From: Burkholderiales bacterium JOSHI_001
Lineage (GTDB): Bacteria > Pseudomonadota > Gammaproteobacteria > Burkholderiales > Burkholderiaceae_C
Direction of reading: 5' to 3'
DNA: 64,000 bases
Assembly: GCA_000244995.1 (NCBI GenBank)
Contig: CM001438.1
Location: forward strand, 3,248,090 to 3,312,089
The position numbers and the translations under genes are program-made. Positions 43,116 to 55,242 of this stretch are shown piece by piece. The notes below the pieces were generated by a model. That model worked only from the letters and a program-made list of their open reading frames with translations. It searched no databases and was not told the origin of the DNA. Each line of letters starts with the position of its first letter. The first letter of the stretch is position 1.

Positions 43116-43940
43116 ATGCGATTCACATTCAAGCGCCCCAGCGGCAACCGCCTGACCGCATTCATGGCCGCAACGGCCCTGGCCCTGCTGCTGGGCGCTT
43201 GCGGTTCGAGCCCGTCGCAGGACGACGATCCGCGCGGCAGCGTTGACAAATTGTATGCAGACGCCAAGGAAGACCTCAGCGCCGGCAGCTACGAACGTGC
43301 CATCAAGACGCTGGAGCGCCTGGAAGGCCGGGCCGCCGGCACGCTGCTGGCCCAGCAGGCCTCGCTGGACCTGGCCTATGCCCACTGGAAGTCGGCCGAC
43401 CGTGCGCAGGCCCTGGCCACGCTGGAACGGTTCATCAAACTGCACCCCAGCAGCCCGGCCCTGGACTACGCGCTGTACCTGAAGGGCCTGATCAACTTCA
43501 ACGACAACATGGGCCTGCTCAGTTCGGTGTCGCGCCAGGACCTGTCCGAACGCGACCAGCAGGCCTCGCGCGACGCCTACCAGGCCTTCAAGCAGCTGGT
43601 GGACCAGTTCCCCGGCTCGCGCTATGCGCCCGACGCGGCGACGCGCATGGACTACATCGTCAATTCGCTGGCCAACTATGAGCTGCATGTGGCGCGCTAC
43701 TACTACCGCCGGGGCGCCTATGTGGCCGCGGCCAACCGGGCGCAACAGGCGGTGAAGGATTTTCAGCAGACCCCTGCGGTGGAAGAGGCGCTGTACATCC
43801 TGGCGCAGAGCTACGACCGCCTGGGGCTGACCCAACTGCGCGACGACGCCGACCGGGTGCTGAAGAAGAACTACCCGCAAAGCCGCTACCTGAAGGACGG
43901 CATCCGCCGCCCCGACAAGGCCTGGTGGCAGTTCTGGTGA
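43116..43940 (+). CDS. bamD: Outer-membrane assembly lipoprotein BamD
   Basis: BamD is the essential TPR lipoprotein of the BAM complex. The 274-aa product has a lipobox LLGAC (Cys29) and TPR helices (VDKLYADAKEDLSAGSYERA). Hallmark stretches are DLSERDQQASRDAYQAFKQL, QFPGSRYAPDAATRMDYIVN and YYYRRGAYVAAANRAQ. The C-terminus ends KNYPQSRYL plus a short tail. ATG 43116 fits the lipoprotein signal. It is convergent with the helicase gene, with 3 nt between stops. Confidence 0.96.
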   Translation: MRFTFKRPSGNRLTAFMAATALALLLGACGSSPSQDDDPRGSVDKLYADAKEDLSAGSYERAIKTLERLEGRAAGTLLAQQASLDLAYAHWKSADRAQALATLERFIKLHPSSPALDYALYLKGLINFNDNMGLLSSVSRQDLSERDQQASRDAYQAFKQLVDQFPGSRYAPDAATRMDYIVNSLANYELHVARYYYRRGAYVAAANRAQQAVKDFQQTPAVEEALYILAQSYDRLGLTQLRDDADRVLKKNYPQSRYLKDGIRRPDKAWWQFW

Positions 43941-43943
43941 CCG

Positions 43944-45971
43944 TTAGTGGCTGGCGGCCAGTTCGTCCAGCCAGGCCAGCGCGTCGGCCTCGTCGTTCAA
44001 CACGGTGAAGGGCGGCAGCGCCCGCTGCAGGCGCTTGCCGTAGCCCATCTGGCGCATGCGGGGGTCGCACACCACCAGCAGGCCGTGGTCGGTTTCGCTG
44101 CGGATCAGCCGGCCCGCGCCCTGCTTCAACGACACCGCGGCCTCGGCCACGAAGTAGGCGTCAAAGGGGCTGCGCCCTTGGGCTTCCAACTGCTTGCCGC
44201 GGGCCTGAACCAGCGGGTCGTTGGGCGGCGGGAAGGGCAGCTTGTCGATCAGCACGCACTGCAGCGCATCGCCCGGCACGTCGATGCCTTCCCAGAAGCT
44301 TTGTGAGCCCAGCAGCACCCGCCCCGGCCCGGACAGGAAACGCTGCAGCAGCGTGCGCCGCGGCTCGGTGCCCTGCACCAGCAGTTCCAGTTCAGCGCCC
44401 AGGCACGCCGCCTCGGCACGCAGTGCGTCGGCGATGGGTTCCAGCGCGCGCAGGGTGGTGGTCAGCACGAAAGTGCGGCCGTTCAGGCGCTGGGCCAGGC
44501 GCGCGGCCAGCGCGCCCACGGCCGCCGGGTGGCCGGGCTCCGCGGGCTTGGGGAACCTGGCCGGCACCCACAGGCGGGCGTGGACCTCGTAGTCGAAGGG
44601 GCTGCCCACGCGCAGGTGGCGCGCGTCCTCCAGCGCCGCGGCCTCGCTGAACCAGGACAGCGCGTCGTCGTCGCCCAGCGTGGCGGACGTGAAGATCCAA
44701 GCCCTGGCCCCGGCGGCGCGCTGCTGGGTGAGCATGTCGCGGATGTCCAGCGGGCTTTCAATCAGGCGCGCCTCGCGCGGGCCGATGTCGATCCAGCGCA
44801 CCCGGCCGGCCGGGGTGCCTTGGGTGAACACGGCGACGCGCTGCACCAGTTCGTCCGCGCGCTGGGCCAGGCGGCTGAAGTCCGGTGCGCTGGCCTCCAC
44901 CGCCACCAGCGCGGCGCGCAAGGCGTCACAGGCTTCGCTGACGTTCAGCAGGGCCTGCGCGAAGCCCTCGGCATGGCGGGTCTGCAGCGCACGTTCTTCC
45001 CAGCGCAGCTTGATCACGCCGCGCAGGTCGCGCAGCGGGCCGGCGCAGACCAGGCGCAGCTCGCGCGCGGCCTGCTCCAGCGCGCCGGCCAGCGCGGCCC
45101 AGTCCTGCAGGCCGCGGGCGTGCGCCAGGCCGGCCGCCAGGCTGTCACGCGCCAGGTCGATGAGCTGCCCGCTGGTGAGCTGGGTGCCGAGAAACTGCAC
45201 GCCGGTTTCCACCAGCTGGTGGGCTTCGTCGAAGATGGCGGCGTCCACCGTGGGCAGCAGTTCCGCCACCCCGCTGTCGCGCAGTGCCAGGTCGGCGAAA
45301 AACAGGTGGTGGTTCACCACCACGATGTCGGCCCCCATGGCCTCGCGGCGGGCCTTCATCACATGGCACTGGCGGTGGTGGGCGCAGTCGGTGCCCAGGC
45401 AGTTGTCGCGCGTGGACGTGACCAGCGGGATGACCGGGCTGCGTTCGTCCAGGCCCTGCACCTCGGCCAGGTCGCCGGTGCTGGTGCCGGGGGCCCACTG
45501 CTCCACCTTGGCCAGCGCGCGCACGGCCCAGCGGTCGGGCAGCGTGGCGGTTTCGCGTGCCAGTTGCAGCCGCAGCAGGCACAGGTAGCTGCCTCGCCCT
45601 TTCAGCAAGGCCACGCGCAGCGGCAGGTGCAGGGCTTCGAGCAGACGTGGCAGGTCGCGCATGAAGAGCTGGTCCTGCAGGCTCTTGGTGGCGGTGGACA
45701 CCAGCGCGCGGCAGCCCGACAGCAGCAGCGGCACCAGGTAGGCGAAGGTCTTGCCCACGCCGGTGCCGGCTTCGGCCACCAGCGTGGCGCGCTGGGCGAT
45801 GGCCAGGGCCACCTCGCGGGCCAGTTGCTGCTGCACGTCGCGCTCGACAAAACCCGGCTCGGCCAGCGCCAGCGGCCCGCCGGGGGCCAGCGCGGTGCGC
45901 ACCGCATCGGCCAGGGCCAGCGCGGCCGGGTCCGCCGGTGCGGACCGCTCGGTGGCGGCTTCGCTCAGCAC
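43944..45971 (-). CDS. DinG/YoaA-family ATP-dependent DNA helicase
   Basis: This 675-aa XPD-like superfamily 2 helicase has Walker A EAGTGVGKT (67-75) and a DEAH box (248-251). Four cysteines likely bind an iron-sulfur cluster (Cys131, Cys191, Cys196, Cys202). The C-terminal helicase motifs GSQSFWEGIDVPGD and QGAGRLIRSETDHG are present. Lack of an exonuclease domain and the cysteine set suit YoaA or DinG of Proteobacteria. DinG unwinds R-loops and YoaA helps replication fork repair; which role applies is not clear. It follows a DUF465 gene by 10 nt. Confidence 0.9.
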   Translation of the reverse strand: MLSEAATERSAPADPAALALADAVRTALAPGGPLALAEPGFVERDVQQQLAREVALAIAQRATLVAEAGTGVGKTFAYLVPLLLSGCRALVSTATKSLQDQLFMRDLPRLLEALHLPLRVALLKGRGSYLCLLRLQLARETATLPDRWAVRALAKVEQWAPGTSTGDLAEVQGLDERSPVIPLVTSTRDNCLGTDCAHHRQCHVMKARREAMGADIVVVNHHLFFADLALRDSGVAELLPTVDAAIFDEAHQLVETGVQFLGTQLTSGQLIDLARDSLAAGLAHARGLQDWAALAGALEQAARELRLVCAGPLRDLRGVIKLRWEERALQTRHAEGFAQALLNVSEACDALRAALVAVEASAPDFSRLAQRADELVQRVAVFTQGTPAGRVRWIDIGPREARLIESPLDIRDMLTQQRAAGARAWIFTSATLGDDDALSWFSEAAALEDARHLRVGSPFDYEVHARLWVPARFPKPAEPGHPAAVGALAARLAQRLNGRTFVLTTTLRALEPIADALRAEAACLGAELELLVQGTEPRRTLLQRFLSGPGRVLLGSQSFWEGIDVPGDALQCVLIDKLPFPPPNDPLVQARGKQLEAQGRSPFDAYFVAEAAVSLKQGAGRLIRSETDHGLLVVCDPRMRQMGYGKRLQRALPPFTVLNDEADALAWLDELAASH

Positions 45972-45981
45972 AAGGCGCCGT

Positions 45982-46185
45982 TCACGCGGGTTGCGGCGGG
46001 TCCAGCTCGCCTTCCACGCGGGCGATCTCGTCGCGCAGCAGGAGCCGGCGCTTCTTCAGCCGGCGCATGGTCAGCTCGTCAAGCGGCACCACCATCGCCA
46101 TGCGGTCGATCATCCCGTCCAGGTCGGCGTGCTCCATGCGCAGCTCGATCAGGCGGCGTTGCGGCGAATGCAGGTTGTCTTCCAT
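45982..46185 (-). CDS. DUF465 (YdcH-like) small coiled protein
   Basis: This 67-aa protein (MEDNLHSPQRRLIELRMEHA) has the DUF465 pattern: a helical hairpin with HADLDGMIDR and LTMRRLKKRRLLLRDEIARVE. The family is widespread and uncharacterised. The ATG at 46185 is far inside a longer open frame whose N-terminal part is the shadow of the divergent phosphatase gene. Confidence 0.85.
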   Translation of the reverse strand: MEDNLHSPQRRLIELRMEHADLDGMIDRMAMVVPLDELTMRRLKKRRLLLRDEIARVEGELDPPQPA

Positions 46186-46224
46186 GGGCGTTTCAGGGTA
46201 ACCGGTGAGTTTATAGTCCCCACC

Positions 46225-46992
46225 ATGAGTGCAAACGGGTCCCCTTTTCGCCTGCAGGCCGCCACCGGCATTCACCGGGGCGACCGCGCCTACCAGCAAG
46301 ACCAGGTGGAAATCCTGCAGCATGCGCGCGTGCCAGGCTGCCTGCTGGCCGTGGTGGCCGACGGCATGGGCGGCAAGAGCGGCGGGCGCAAGGCGGCCGA
46401 CCAGGTGATCATGACCGCCAAGCAGGTGTTCGAGCGCTTCATCCCGGGCAAGGAGGACGCCGCCAGCCTGCTCAAGCAGATGGTGATGGAGGCGCACCTG
46501 ATGATCAAGCTGACCGCCATCACCGCCGAGGAAGAACCCCACAGCACCGTGGCCGGCTTCATGATCCAGCCCACGCGCGAGTGCGAGGTCGTGCACGCGG
46601 GCGATTCACGCGTGTACCACTTCCGCGGTGCCGACATGCTGTTTCGCACCACCGACCACAGCTATGTGCAGCGGCTGATGGACGAAGGCAAGATCACCGA
46701 AGAGCAGGCCAACACCCACCCGCAAAGCAACCTGCTGACCGGCTGCCTGGGCACCCAGAACGACCCGCCGCAGGCCACCACCCACATCCCGCGCCTGGAA
46801 ACCGGCGACACCCTGCTCGCCTGCAGCGACGGTGTGTGGCACTACTTCACGCCCAAGGAAATTGGCGCCATCGTGCACGCCCTGCCCCCGCGCGAAGCCA
46901 GCGAGATGCTGGTGAGCAAGGCGCGCCAGCGCGCCCGCGGCACCGGCGACAACATGTCGCTGGCCCTGCTGCGCATGGAAGCCCTGGGCTGA
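46225..46992 (+). CDS. PP2C-family serine/threonine phosphatase
   Basis: This 255-aa PPM/PP2C phosphatase has the metal-binding motifs GDRAYQQDQ (about 19-27), VADGMGGKSGG (44-54), VHAGDSRVY and GTGDNMSLAL. The enzyme removes phosphate from Ser/Thr residues, usually opposing a Hanks kinase. No kinase or FHA protein is adjacent. It is divergent from the DUF465 gene (39-nt gap). Confidence 0.92.
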   Translation: MSANGSPFRLQAATGIHRGDRAYQQDQVEILQHARVPGCLLAVVADGMGGKSGGRKAADQVIMTAKQVFERFIPGKEDAASLLKQMVMEAHLMIKLTAITAEEEPHSTVAGFMIQPTRECEVVHAGDSRVYHFRGADMLFRTTDHSYVQRLMDEGKITEEQANTHPQSNLLTGCLGTQNDPPQATTHIPRLETGDTLLACSDGVWHYFTPKEIGAIVHALPPREASEMLVSKARQRARGTGDNMSLALLRMEALG

Positions 46993-47005
46993 GGCCCGGC
47001 CAGGC

Positions 47006-47722
47006 TCAGTTCGCCGGCACGCCCGGCCGCGGCGGCAGCGGCGCCGCCGGTTTCGCCTTGGCCGCACGGGCGGCATTGCGCTGGGCCACGGCGTCGCGCC
47101 GCGCCTGCGCTTCGGCCTGGCGGCGCTCATAAGCGGCCTGCCGGGCCGCGCGCCGCGCCGCGTCGTCGGCAGGGTGGCGCGGCGTGGCCTTGTGTCCCGC
47201 CAGTTGCCCCGCCTTGTGATCGGCCTGGTCGGAGGGCCGCCCCGCTGGCGCCGAAGCCGCACCTGGGGCCGCCGCTGACGGCGCCGCGGCGGGCGCCGCA
47301 CGCGGGGCTCTCGGCGCGGCCCTCACCTTTTTTTCGATCGGTCCGCGCCCCGGTGTGGCCGGCAGGGCCGAAGCCGGCGGGCGGGCATCGGCTTCACGCG
47401 CCTTGTCCTGGATGCGGCGCATGCGATCGGCCGCGCGCTGGCGGCGCTGCGCGGTGTCCAGCACCACTTCCTCGCGCTTCAGGCCCTCCAGGGCGCCGCG
47501 GCGTTCGGCGCGGGCGGCGTTCAGGCAGGCGGTGGCGGCGAAGCGCGCCTCGCAGTCGCTGCGCGCGGCCTGGAAGCGGGCCTCGACCGCCGCCCGTTCC
47601 CGCGCGATGCGCTCGCGCTCGGCCGCATCGCCGGGGCTGGACTGCGCGTGCGCCAGGCCGGCCAGCAGCCACAGGGCCAGCCAGCCAACCCCTGTCCGAA
47701 TCGGTTGCAGCATGGGCGCCAT
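47006..47722 (-). CDS. Secreted Ala/Arg-rich low-complexity protein
   Basis: This 238-aa protein is not recognised as a named family. It has a signal peptide (about 4-26, ending LAHAQ) and a charged helical region with two cysteines (SDCEARFAATACLNAARAER). A long Ala/Pro/Arg/Lys region with a coiled stretch (RRAARQAAYERRQAEAQARR) follows. Composition suggests a periplasmic, partly disordered protein. It is 19 nt downstream of zapE in the same direction and convergent with the phosphatase. Start could be ATG 47722 or 47713. Confidence 0.65.
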   Translation of the reverse strand: MAPMLQPIRTGVGWLALWLLAGLAHAQSSPGDAAERERIARERAAVEARFQAARSDCEARFAATACLNAARAERRGALEGLKREEVVLDTAQRRQRAADRMRRIQDKAREADARPPASALPATPGRGPIEKKVRAAPRAPRAAPAAAPSAAAPGAASAPAGRPSDQADHKAGQLAGHKATPRHPADDAARRAARQAAYERRQAEAQARRDAVAQRNAARAAKAKPAAPLPPRPGVPAN

Positions 47723-47741
47723 TGTGGCCCGAGGCCGCGCT

Positions 47742-48839
47742 TCAGGTCAGCCGGGTGTCCACCTCGCGCCGCTCCAGCGCCAGGTATTCGGCCGACTGCA
47801 TCTCGGCCAGGCGCGACACCGTGCGCGGGAATTCGTGCGCCAGCGGGCCTTCGGTGTAGAGCTGCTCTGCCGGTGTTTCCGCCGACAGGATCAGCTTCAC
47901 CCGCCGGTCGTAGAGCACGTCCACCAGCAGGGTGAAGCGGCGCGCCTCGCTGGCCAGTCGCGGCGGCATCTGCGGCACGTTGGAAAGCAGCAGGGTGTGG
48001 AACTGCTGGGCCAGTTCCAGGTAATCGTTCTGCGAACGCGGGCCGCCGCACAGGGTGCGGAAGTCGAACCACACCACGCCGCCGGCGCGGCGCAGGGCAG
48101 TCAGTTCGCGATGTTCAATGTGCAGCAGCGGGCTTTCGTCGCGCGCCTCGGCCAGTTCGTCGAAGGCCTTGCCCATGGCCGCCTCGGCGGCCGGGCCCAG
48201 CGGGGTGTGGAACATCTGCACCTGGGCCAGGGTGCGCTGGCGGTAGTCGGTACCGTTGTCCACGTTGATGACCTCCAGCTTCTCCTTCAGCAGCGCCATG
48301 GCCGGCAGGATGCGGTCGCGGTGCAGGCCGTTGGGGTAGAGCTCGTCGGGGTGGAAGTTGCTGGTGGTGACGATGGACACCCGGTTGGCGAACAGGGCCA
48401 CCAGCAGCCGGTGCAGGATCATCGCGTCGGTGACGTCGGCGACGTGGAACTCGTCGAAACAGATCAGGCGGTAGCGCCGCGCGATGCGCTTGCCCAGTTC
48501 GTCCAGCGGGTCGGGCGTGCCCTTCAATTCCTGCAGCTCGCGGTGCACCTCGCGCATGAACTCGTGGAAGTGCAGCCGGGTCTTGCGCGTCAGCGGCACG
48601 GCCTGGAAGAAGCAGTCCATCAGGAAGCTCTTGCCCCGCCCCACGCCGCCATGCATGTACACGCCGCGCGGGATGGGCGGGCGCACCAGCAGCTTGGTCA
48701 CCGCGTTGCTGCGGCGGGCCTTGTAGTCGGCCCATTCGTTTTCGCAGCGCTCCAGCGCGGCCACGGCGCGCTGCTGAGCGGGGTCACTGGTGTAACCCCG
48801 CTCGACGAGCGTTTGCTGGTACAGCGCGCGGACTGGCAC
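47742..48839 (-). CDS. zapE: Cell-division ATPase ZapE (AFG1 family)
   Basis: ZapE is an AAA+ ATPase that modulates FtsZ ring constriction. The 365-aa product has Walker A GGVGRGKS (64-71), DEFHVADVTDAMIL as Walker B, and an HFHEFMREVH region typical of the AFG1/ZapE family. It is 19 nt downstream of lpd in the 2-oxoglutarate dehydrogenase operon, a standard betaproteobacterial layout. Confidence 0.94.
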   Translation of the reverse strand: MPVRALYQQTLVERGYTSDPAQQRAVAALERCENEWADYKARRSNAVTKLLVRPPIPRGVYMHGGVGRGKSFLMDCFFQAVPLTRKTRLHFHEFMREVHRELQELKGTPDPLDELGKRIARRYRLICFDEFHVADVTDAMILHRLLVALFANRVSIVTTSNFHPDELYPNGLHRDRILPAMALLKEKLEVINVDNGTDYRQRTLAQVQMFHTPLGPAAEAAMGKAFDELAEARDESPLLHIEHRELTALRRAGGVVWFDFRTLCGGPRSQNDYLELAQQFHTLLLSNVPQMPPRLASEARRFTLLVDVLYDRRVKLILSAETPAEQLYTEGPLAHEFPRTVSRLAEMQSAEYLALERREVDTRLT

Positions 48840-48858
48840 GACGGGCGCCCCGTCGGGA

Positions 48859-50286
<1,428 letters not shown>

Positions 50287-50298
50287 GGTCGTCCCCGA

Positions 50299-51540
<1,242 letters not shown>

Positions 51541-51618
51541 GATGTGTCTCTAAATTCTGGGAAGTGCACGGGTGCGCCAAGCGGCCGCCGCGGATCCGGC
51601 TTCGCCGGTCCGCCAGCG

Positions 51619-51658
51619 GCGCCCCCTGGAGGGGGAGGCGCCGCAGGCGCTACGGGGG
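51619..51658. repeat. 40-nt intergenic dyad element, copy 2
   Basis: Minus-strand layout is C5, an inner AGCGCC-TGC-GGCGC stem, then C5-TCCA-G5 and CGC. It is the same length and architecture as the copy at 30844-30883. It is in the sucA-odhB gap, next to a further GC dyad (51590-51612), and could fold strongly in the operon mRNA. Confidence 0.5.
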
Positions 51659-51663
51659 TGGGC

Positions 51664-54522
51664 CTATTTCGAGAGGACAAAGCCCTTCAGCTTGCCGAAG
51701 GCCTGCTCCAGCAGCGCCTTCTGCTGCTCCTGGTGCAGGTGGGCATAGCCCACGGCCGGCGAAGCCGACGCCGGGCGGCCGGCGTAACCCAGCTTCTGGC
51801 CGTCGAGCATGTTCTCGTGGATGTAGTGCTGCACGAAGAACCAGGCGCCCTGGTTCTGCGGCTCGTCCTGGCACCACACCACTTCCGTGGCGTTGGGGAA
51901 GCGCTTCATCTCGGCCGCGAAGGCCTTGTGCGGGAAGGGGTAGAGCTGCTCGACGCGCACGATGGCCACGTCGGAACCCTTCTTCTCCTCGCGCTTCTTG
52001 ATCAGGTCGTAGGCCACCTTGCCCGAGCAGGCGATGATGCGCTTGACCTTGTCGCCGTCGATGTCGTCGCGGTTCGGGCCGATGACGGTGCGGAACTCAC
52101 CCTTGGTGAACTCCTGCAAGGGCGAGGTGGCGTCCTTGTTGCGCAGCAGGCTCTTGGGCGTGAAGATGACCAGGGGCTTGCGGAACTGGCGCACCATCTG
52201 CCGGCGCAGCAGGTGGAAGATCTGGCTGGCCGAGGTGGGCTGCACGATCTGCATGTTGTTGTCGGCGGCCAGCTGCATGAAGCGCTCCAGGCGGGCCGAG
52301 CTGTGCTCGGGGCCCTGGCCTTCGTAGCCGTGCGGCAGCATCAGCGTCAGGCCGTTGACACGGCCCCACTTCACTTCGCCGCTGGCGATGAACTGGTCGA
52401 TGACCACCTGCGCACCGTTGACGAAGTCGCCGAACTGGCCTTCCCAGATGGTCAGGGTGTTGGGTTCGGCGCTGGCATAGCCGTACTCGAAGCCCAGCAC
52501 CGCTTCTTCGGACAGGATGGAGTCAATGACCACGAACGGGGCCTGGTTGTCGGCCACGTGTTCCAGCGGCACGTAGGTGCCTTCGTCCCACTTCTCGCGG
52601 TTCTGGTCGTGCAGCACGGCATGGCGGTGCACGAAGGTGCCGCGACCGCAGTCTTCACCCGACAGGCGCACCGCGTAGCCGCTGGCCACGAGTGACGCAT
52701 AGGCCAGGGTCTCGCCCATGCCCCAGTCGACGTTGATCTCGCCACGGCCCATGGCGGCGCGGTCGGCCAACACCTTCTCCACCAGCGGGTGGGCCTTGAA
52801 AGTGCTGGGGATGGTGGTCAGGCGCTCGGCCAGGCGCTTCACCTCGGCCAGCGGCAACGCGGTGTCGGCCGCGTCGGTCCACTTCTTGCCAAGGAAGGGC
52901 GCCCAGTCCACCGCGTACTTGCTCTTGAAGTTGGTCAGCACCGGGTCCACCGTGTGCTTGCCCGCGTCCATGGCGGCGCGGAAGTCCTTCACCATCTGGT
53001 CCGGGCCGGTCTCGGGCAGCACGCCCTGGGCCACCAGCTTTTCGCCGTACAGCTTGCGCGTGCCGGGGTGGGCGGCGATCTTCTTGTACATCAGCGGCTG
53101 GGTCAGCGAGGGCGTGTCCTGCTCGTTGTGGCCCAGCTTGCGGAAGCAGATGATGTCGACCACCACGTCCTTCTTGAACTGCTGGCGGTAGTCCATGGCC
53201 AGTTGGGTGCACAGCACCACGGCTTCGGGGTCGTCGCCGTTCACGTGCAGCACCGGGGCTTCGATCATCTTGACGACGTCGGAGCAATACAGCGTGGAGC
53301 GGCTGTCGCGCGGGTCGCTGGTGGTGAAGCCGATCTGGTTGTTCACCACCAGGTGCACGGTGCCGCCGGTGTAGTAGCCGCGCGTCTGCGCCAGCGCCAG
53401 GGTTTCCATCACCACGCCCTGGCCGGCAAACGCGGCGTCGCCGTGCACCAGCACGGGCAGCACCTGGTGGCCGTCCTTGTCGCCACGGCGCTCCATGCGC
53501 GCCTTGACCGAGCCTTCGACCACCGGGTTCACAATTTCCAGGTGGCTGGGGTTGAAGGCCAGGCTCAAGTGCACCGGCCCGCCGGGGGTGGTGATGTCGC
53601 TGGAAAAGCCCTGGTGGTACTTCACGTCACCGGCGGGCAGGTGCTCCGGCGCGGTGTGGTCGAACTCGGCGAACAGGTCCGCGGGCATCTTGCCCAGCGT
53701 GTTCACCAGCACGTTCAGGCGGCCGCGGTGGGCCATGCCGATGACGATTTCCTGCACGCCGCGTTCACCGGCACGCTGCACCACTTCGTCCATGCTGGCG
53801 ATGAAGCTTTCGCCGCCTTCCAGGCTGAAGCGCTTCTGGCCCACGTACTTGGTGTGCAGGAAGCGCTCCAGGCCTTCGGCCGCGGTGAGCCGGTCCAGGA
53901 TGTGCTTCTTTTCTTCGGCCGTGAAGTGCGGCTTGCTGCGGATGGATTCCAGGCGCTCCTGCCACCAGCGCTTTTCGGTGGGGTCCATGCAGTGCATGAA
54001 TTCCGGGCCGACGGTGCCACAGTAGGTTTCGCGCAGCGCCTGCAGGATTTCCCGCAGGCTCATGTTCTCGTTCTTGCTGAAGTAGGTGTTCGCGGCCGAG
54101 AAAGTGATGTCCATGTCACTTTCGGTCAGGTCGTAGAACGCCGGCTCCAGTTCAGGGATCTTGGGGCGCTCGGTGCGCTTCAACGGGTCCAGGTCGGCCC
54201 AGCGGCTGCCCAGGTTGCGGTAGGCCGCGATCAGGCTCTGCACATGCACCTGCTTGCGCGCCACCGCCAGGTCGGCGCTGCTGGCCTTCAGCGCGAAGGC
54301 GTTGGACTTGGCGCGCTGGGCGAAACTCTCGATCACGGGCGCATGGGCCACGTCACGGGCTTCGCTGCCATCGGTGGCAGGTACGTTCTGGAGGTTGTCG
54401 AAGTAGGTGCGCCAGTTGTCGGGCACGCTGCCGGGGTTGTCGAGGTAGGCCTCGTACAACTCTTCGACATAAGGAGCATTGCCCCCGAACAGGTACGAGT
54501 TGGACCTGTGTTGCTGCATCAT
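51664..54522 (-). CDS. sucA: 2-oxoglutarate dehydrogenase E1
   Basis: SucA is the thiamine-dependent decarboxylase of the TCA cycle complex. The 952-aa protein has an N-terminal NSYLFGGNAPYVEELYEAYL segment that docks E2 and E3. VIGMAHRGRLNVLVNTLGK and the thiamine-fold HNEQDTPSLTQP lie in the middle, and QPTSASQIFHLLRRQM near the end. A Shine-Dalgarno (AGGTGAG) precedes the paired ATG codons. The 264-nt upstream gap (54523-54786) holds several short dyads but no clear promoter consensus. Confidence 0.97.
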   Translation of the reverse strand: MMQQHRSNSYLFGGNAPYVEELYEAYLDNPGSVPDNWRTYFDNLQNVPATDGSEARDVAHAPVIESFAQRAKSNAFALKASSADLAVARKQVHVQSLIAAYRNLGSRWADLDPLKRTERPKIPELEPAFYDLTESDMDITFSAANTYFSKNENMSLREILQALRETYCGTVGPEFMHCMDPTEKRWWQERLESIRSKPHFTAEEKKHILDRLTAAEGLERFLHTKYVGQKRFSLEGGESFIASMDEVVQRAGERGVQEIVIGMAHRGRLNVLVNTLGKMPADLFAEFDHTAPEHLPAGDVKYHQGFSSDITTPGGPVHLSLAFNPSHLEIVNPVVEGSVKARMERRGDKDGHQVLPVLVHGDAAFAGQGVVMETLALAQTRGYYTGGTVHLVVNNQIGFTTSDPRDSRSTLYCSDVVKMIEAPVLHVNGDDPEAVVLCTQLAMDYRQQFKKDVVVDIICFRKLGHNEQDTPSLTQPLMYKKIAAHPGTRKLYGEKLVAQGVLPETGPDQMVKDFRAAMDAGKHTVDPVLTNFKSKYAVDWAPFLGKKWTDAADTALPLAEVKRLAERLTTIPSTFKAHPLVEKVLADRAAMGRGEINVDWGMGETLAYASLVASGYAVRLSGEDCGRGTFVHRHAVLHDQNREKWDEGTYVPLEHVADNQAPFVVIDSILSEEAVLGFEYGYASAEPNTLTIWEGQFGDFVNGAQVVIDQFIASGEVKWGRVNGLTLMLPHGYEGQGPEHSSARLERFMQLAADNNMQIVQPTSASQIFHLLRRQMVRQFRKPLVIFTPKSLLRNKDATSPLQEFTKGEFRTVIGPNRDDIDGDKVKRIIACSGKVAYDLIKKREEKKGSDVAIVRVEQLYPFPHKAFAAEMKRFPNATEVVWCQDEPQNQGAWFFVQHYIHENMLDGQKLGYAGRPASASPAVGYAHLHQEQQKALLEQAFGKLKGFVLSK

Positions 54523-54786
54523 CTTTCGCTCACCTTTCGCCCCGGTTTCCGGAACTCTGATGGGTTTGACAACCTTCCGCGACCCGGCTTGACCGGTTGG
54601 CGGATTGCGACCCGCCTTGCTGTTGTCTCGCGTCGATCAGCAAGGGGACGGGAAGGACCTGGGTATTTCAAATCGAGCGCCACTGTATCACCGCCGTGGC
54701 TTTGCGCCCGAGGGGTATTGGACGCCTACTACCCTTCTGTTTTCCTGACATTTGGCCCCGCCTGCACAAGAAACTGCGCCTCGCCG

Positions 54787-55137
54787 ATGGCCCCACCGCC
54801 CCGCACCACCACCGTCTGGCTGCACGCCGACGCCCCGCCCAAGCCGCCTGAAGGCCAGCCTTGCAACGGCTGCGGCCTGTGCTGCGCGGCCGAGCCCTGC
54901 CCGCTGGGCGCAGTGGCCTCGCTGCGCTGGCAGGGGCGCTGCCGCCTGCTGGCATGGAACGCTGCCAGCCGCCGCTACCGCTGCGGGGCCCTGGCCGCGA
55001 CACGGCCGGGCGGCTGGCCCCACCGCCTGTTGCGGCGCTGGATCGCCGCCGGCGCTGGCTGTGACTGCAGCCTGCAAACAAGCGCTGTCGCGCCCCCTCC
55101 CCCGCAAGAGCCACCCCCTTTTCCCCCCGCCGGGTGA
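54787..55137 (+). CDS. Small cysteine-cluster protein, YkgJ-like
   Basis: This 116-aa protein has the CxxCxxCC cluster of the YkgJ/UPF0153 family (Cys26, Cys29, Cys32, Cys33 in PCNGCGLCCAAEPCPLG). Further Cys-containing stretches (GRCRL, YRCGAL, GCDC) and a Pro-rich tail follow. Such proteins probably bind zinc or an iron-sulfur cluster; function is unknown. It is divergent from sucA. Start ATG 54787 is the nearest good codon, but no strong Shine-Dalgarno was seen. Confidence 0.7.
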   Translation: MAPPPRTTTVWLHADAPPKPPEGQPCNGCGLCCAAEPCPLGAVASLRWQGRCRLLAWNAASRRYRCGALAATRPGGWPHRLLRRWIAAGAGCDCSLQTSAVAPPPPQEPPPFPPAG

Positions 55138-55175
55138 TCCCCGCTTGGAACGATGGGCAGGCCGCATGGCCTGCC

Positions 55176-55181
55176 TAGAAT
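55176..55181 (+). promoter_or_regulatory. -10 element (TAGAAT) of the Rhs operon
   Basis: TAGAAT lies 62 nt before the first gene of the Rhs unit. The -35 is not convincing (TTGGAA at 55145 is too far). The distance and the strong Shine-Dalgarno downstream make a local promoter likely. Confidence 0.35.
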
Positions 55182-55242
55182 CGCCCGCCAATCTGGAGCG
55201 TTAGCCGCGGGCTCGCTCTGTTGTGCAGGGAGGAGGAGAACC

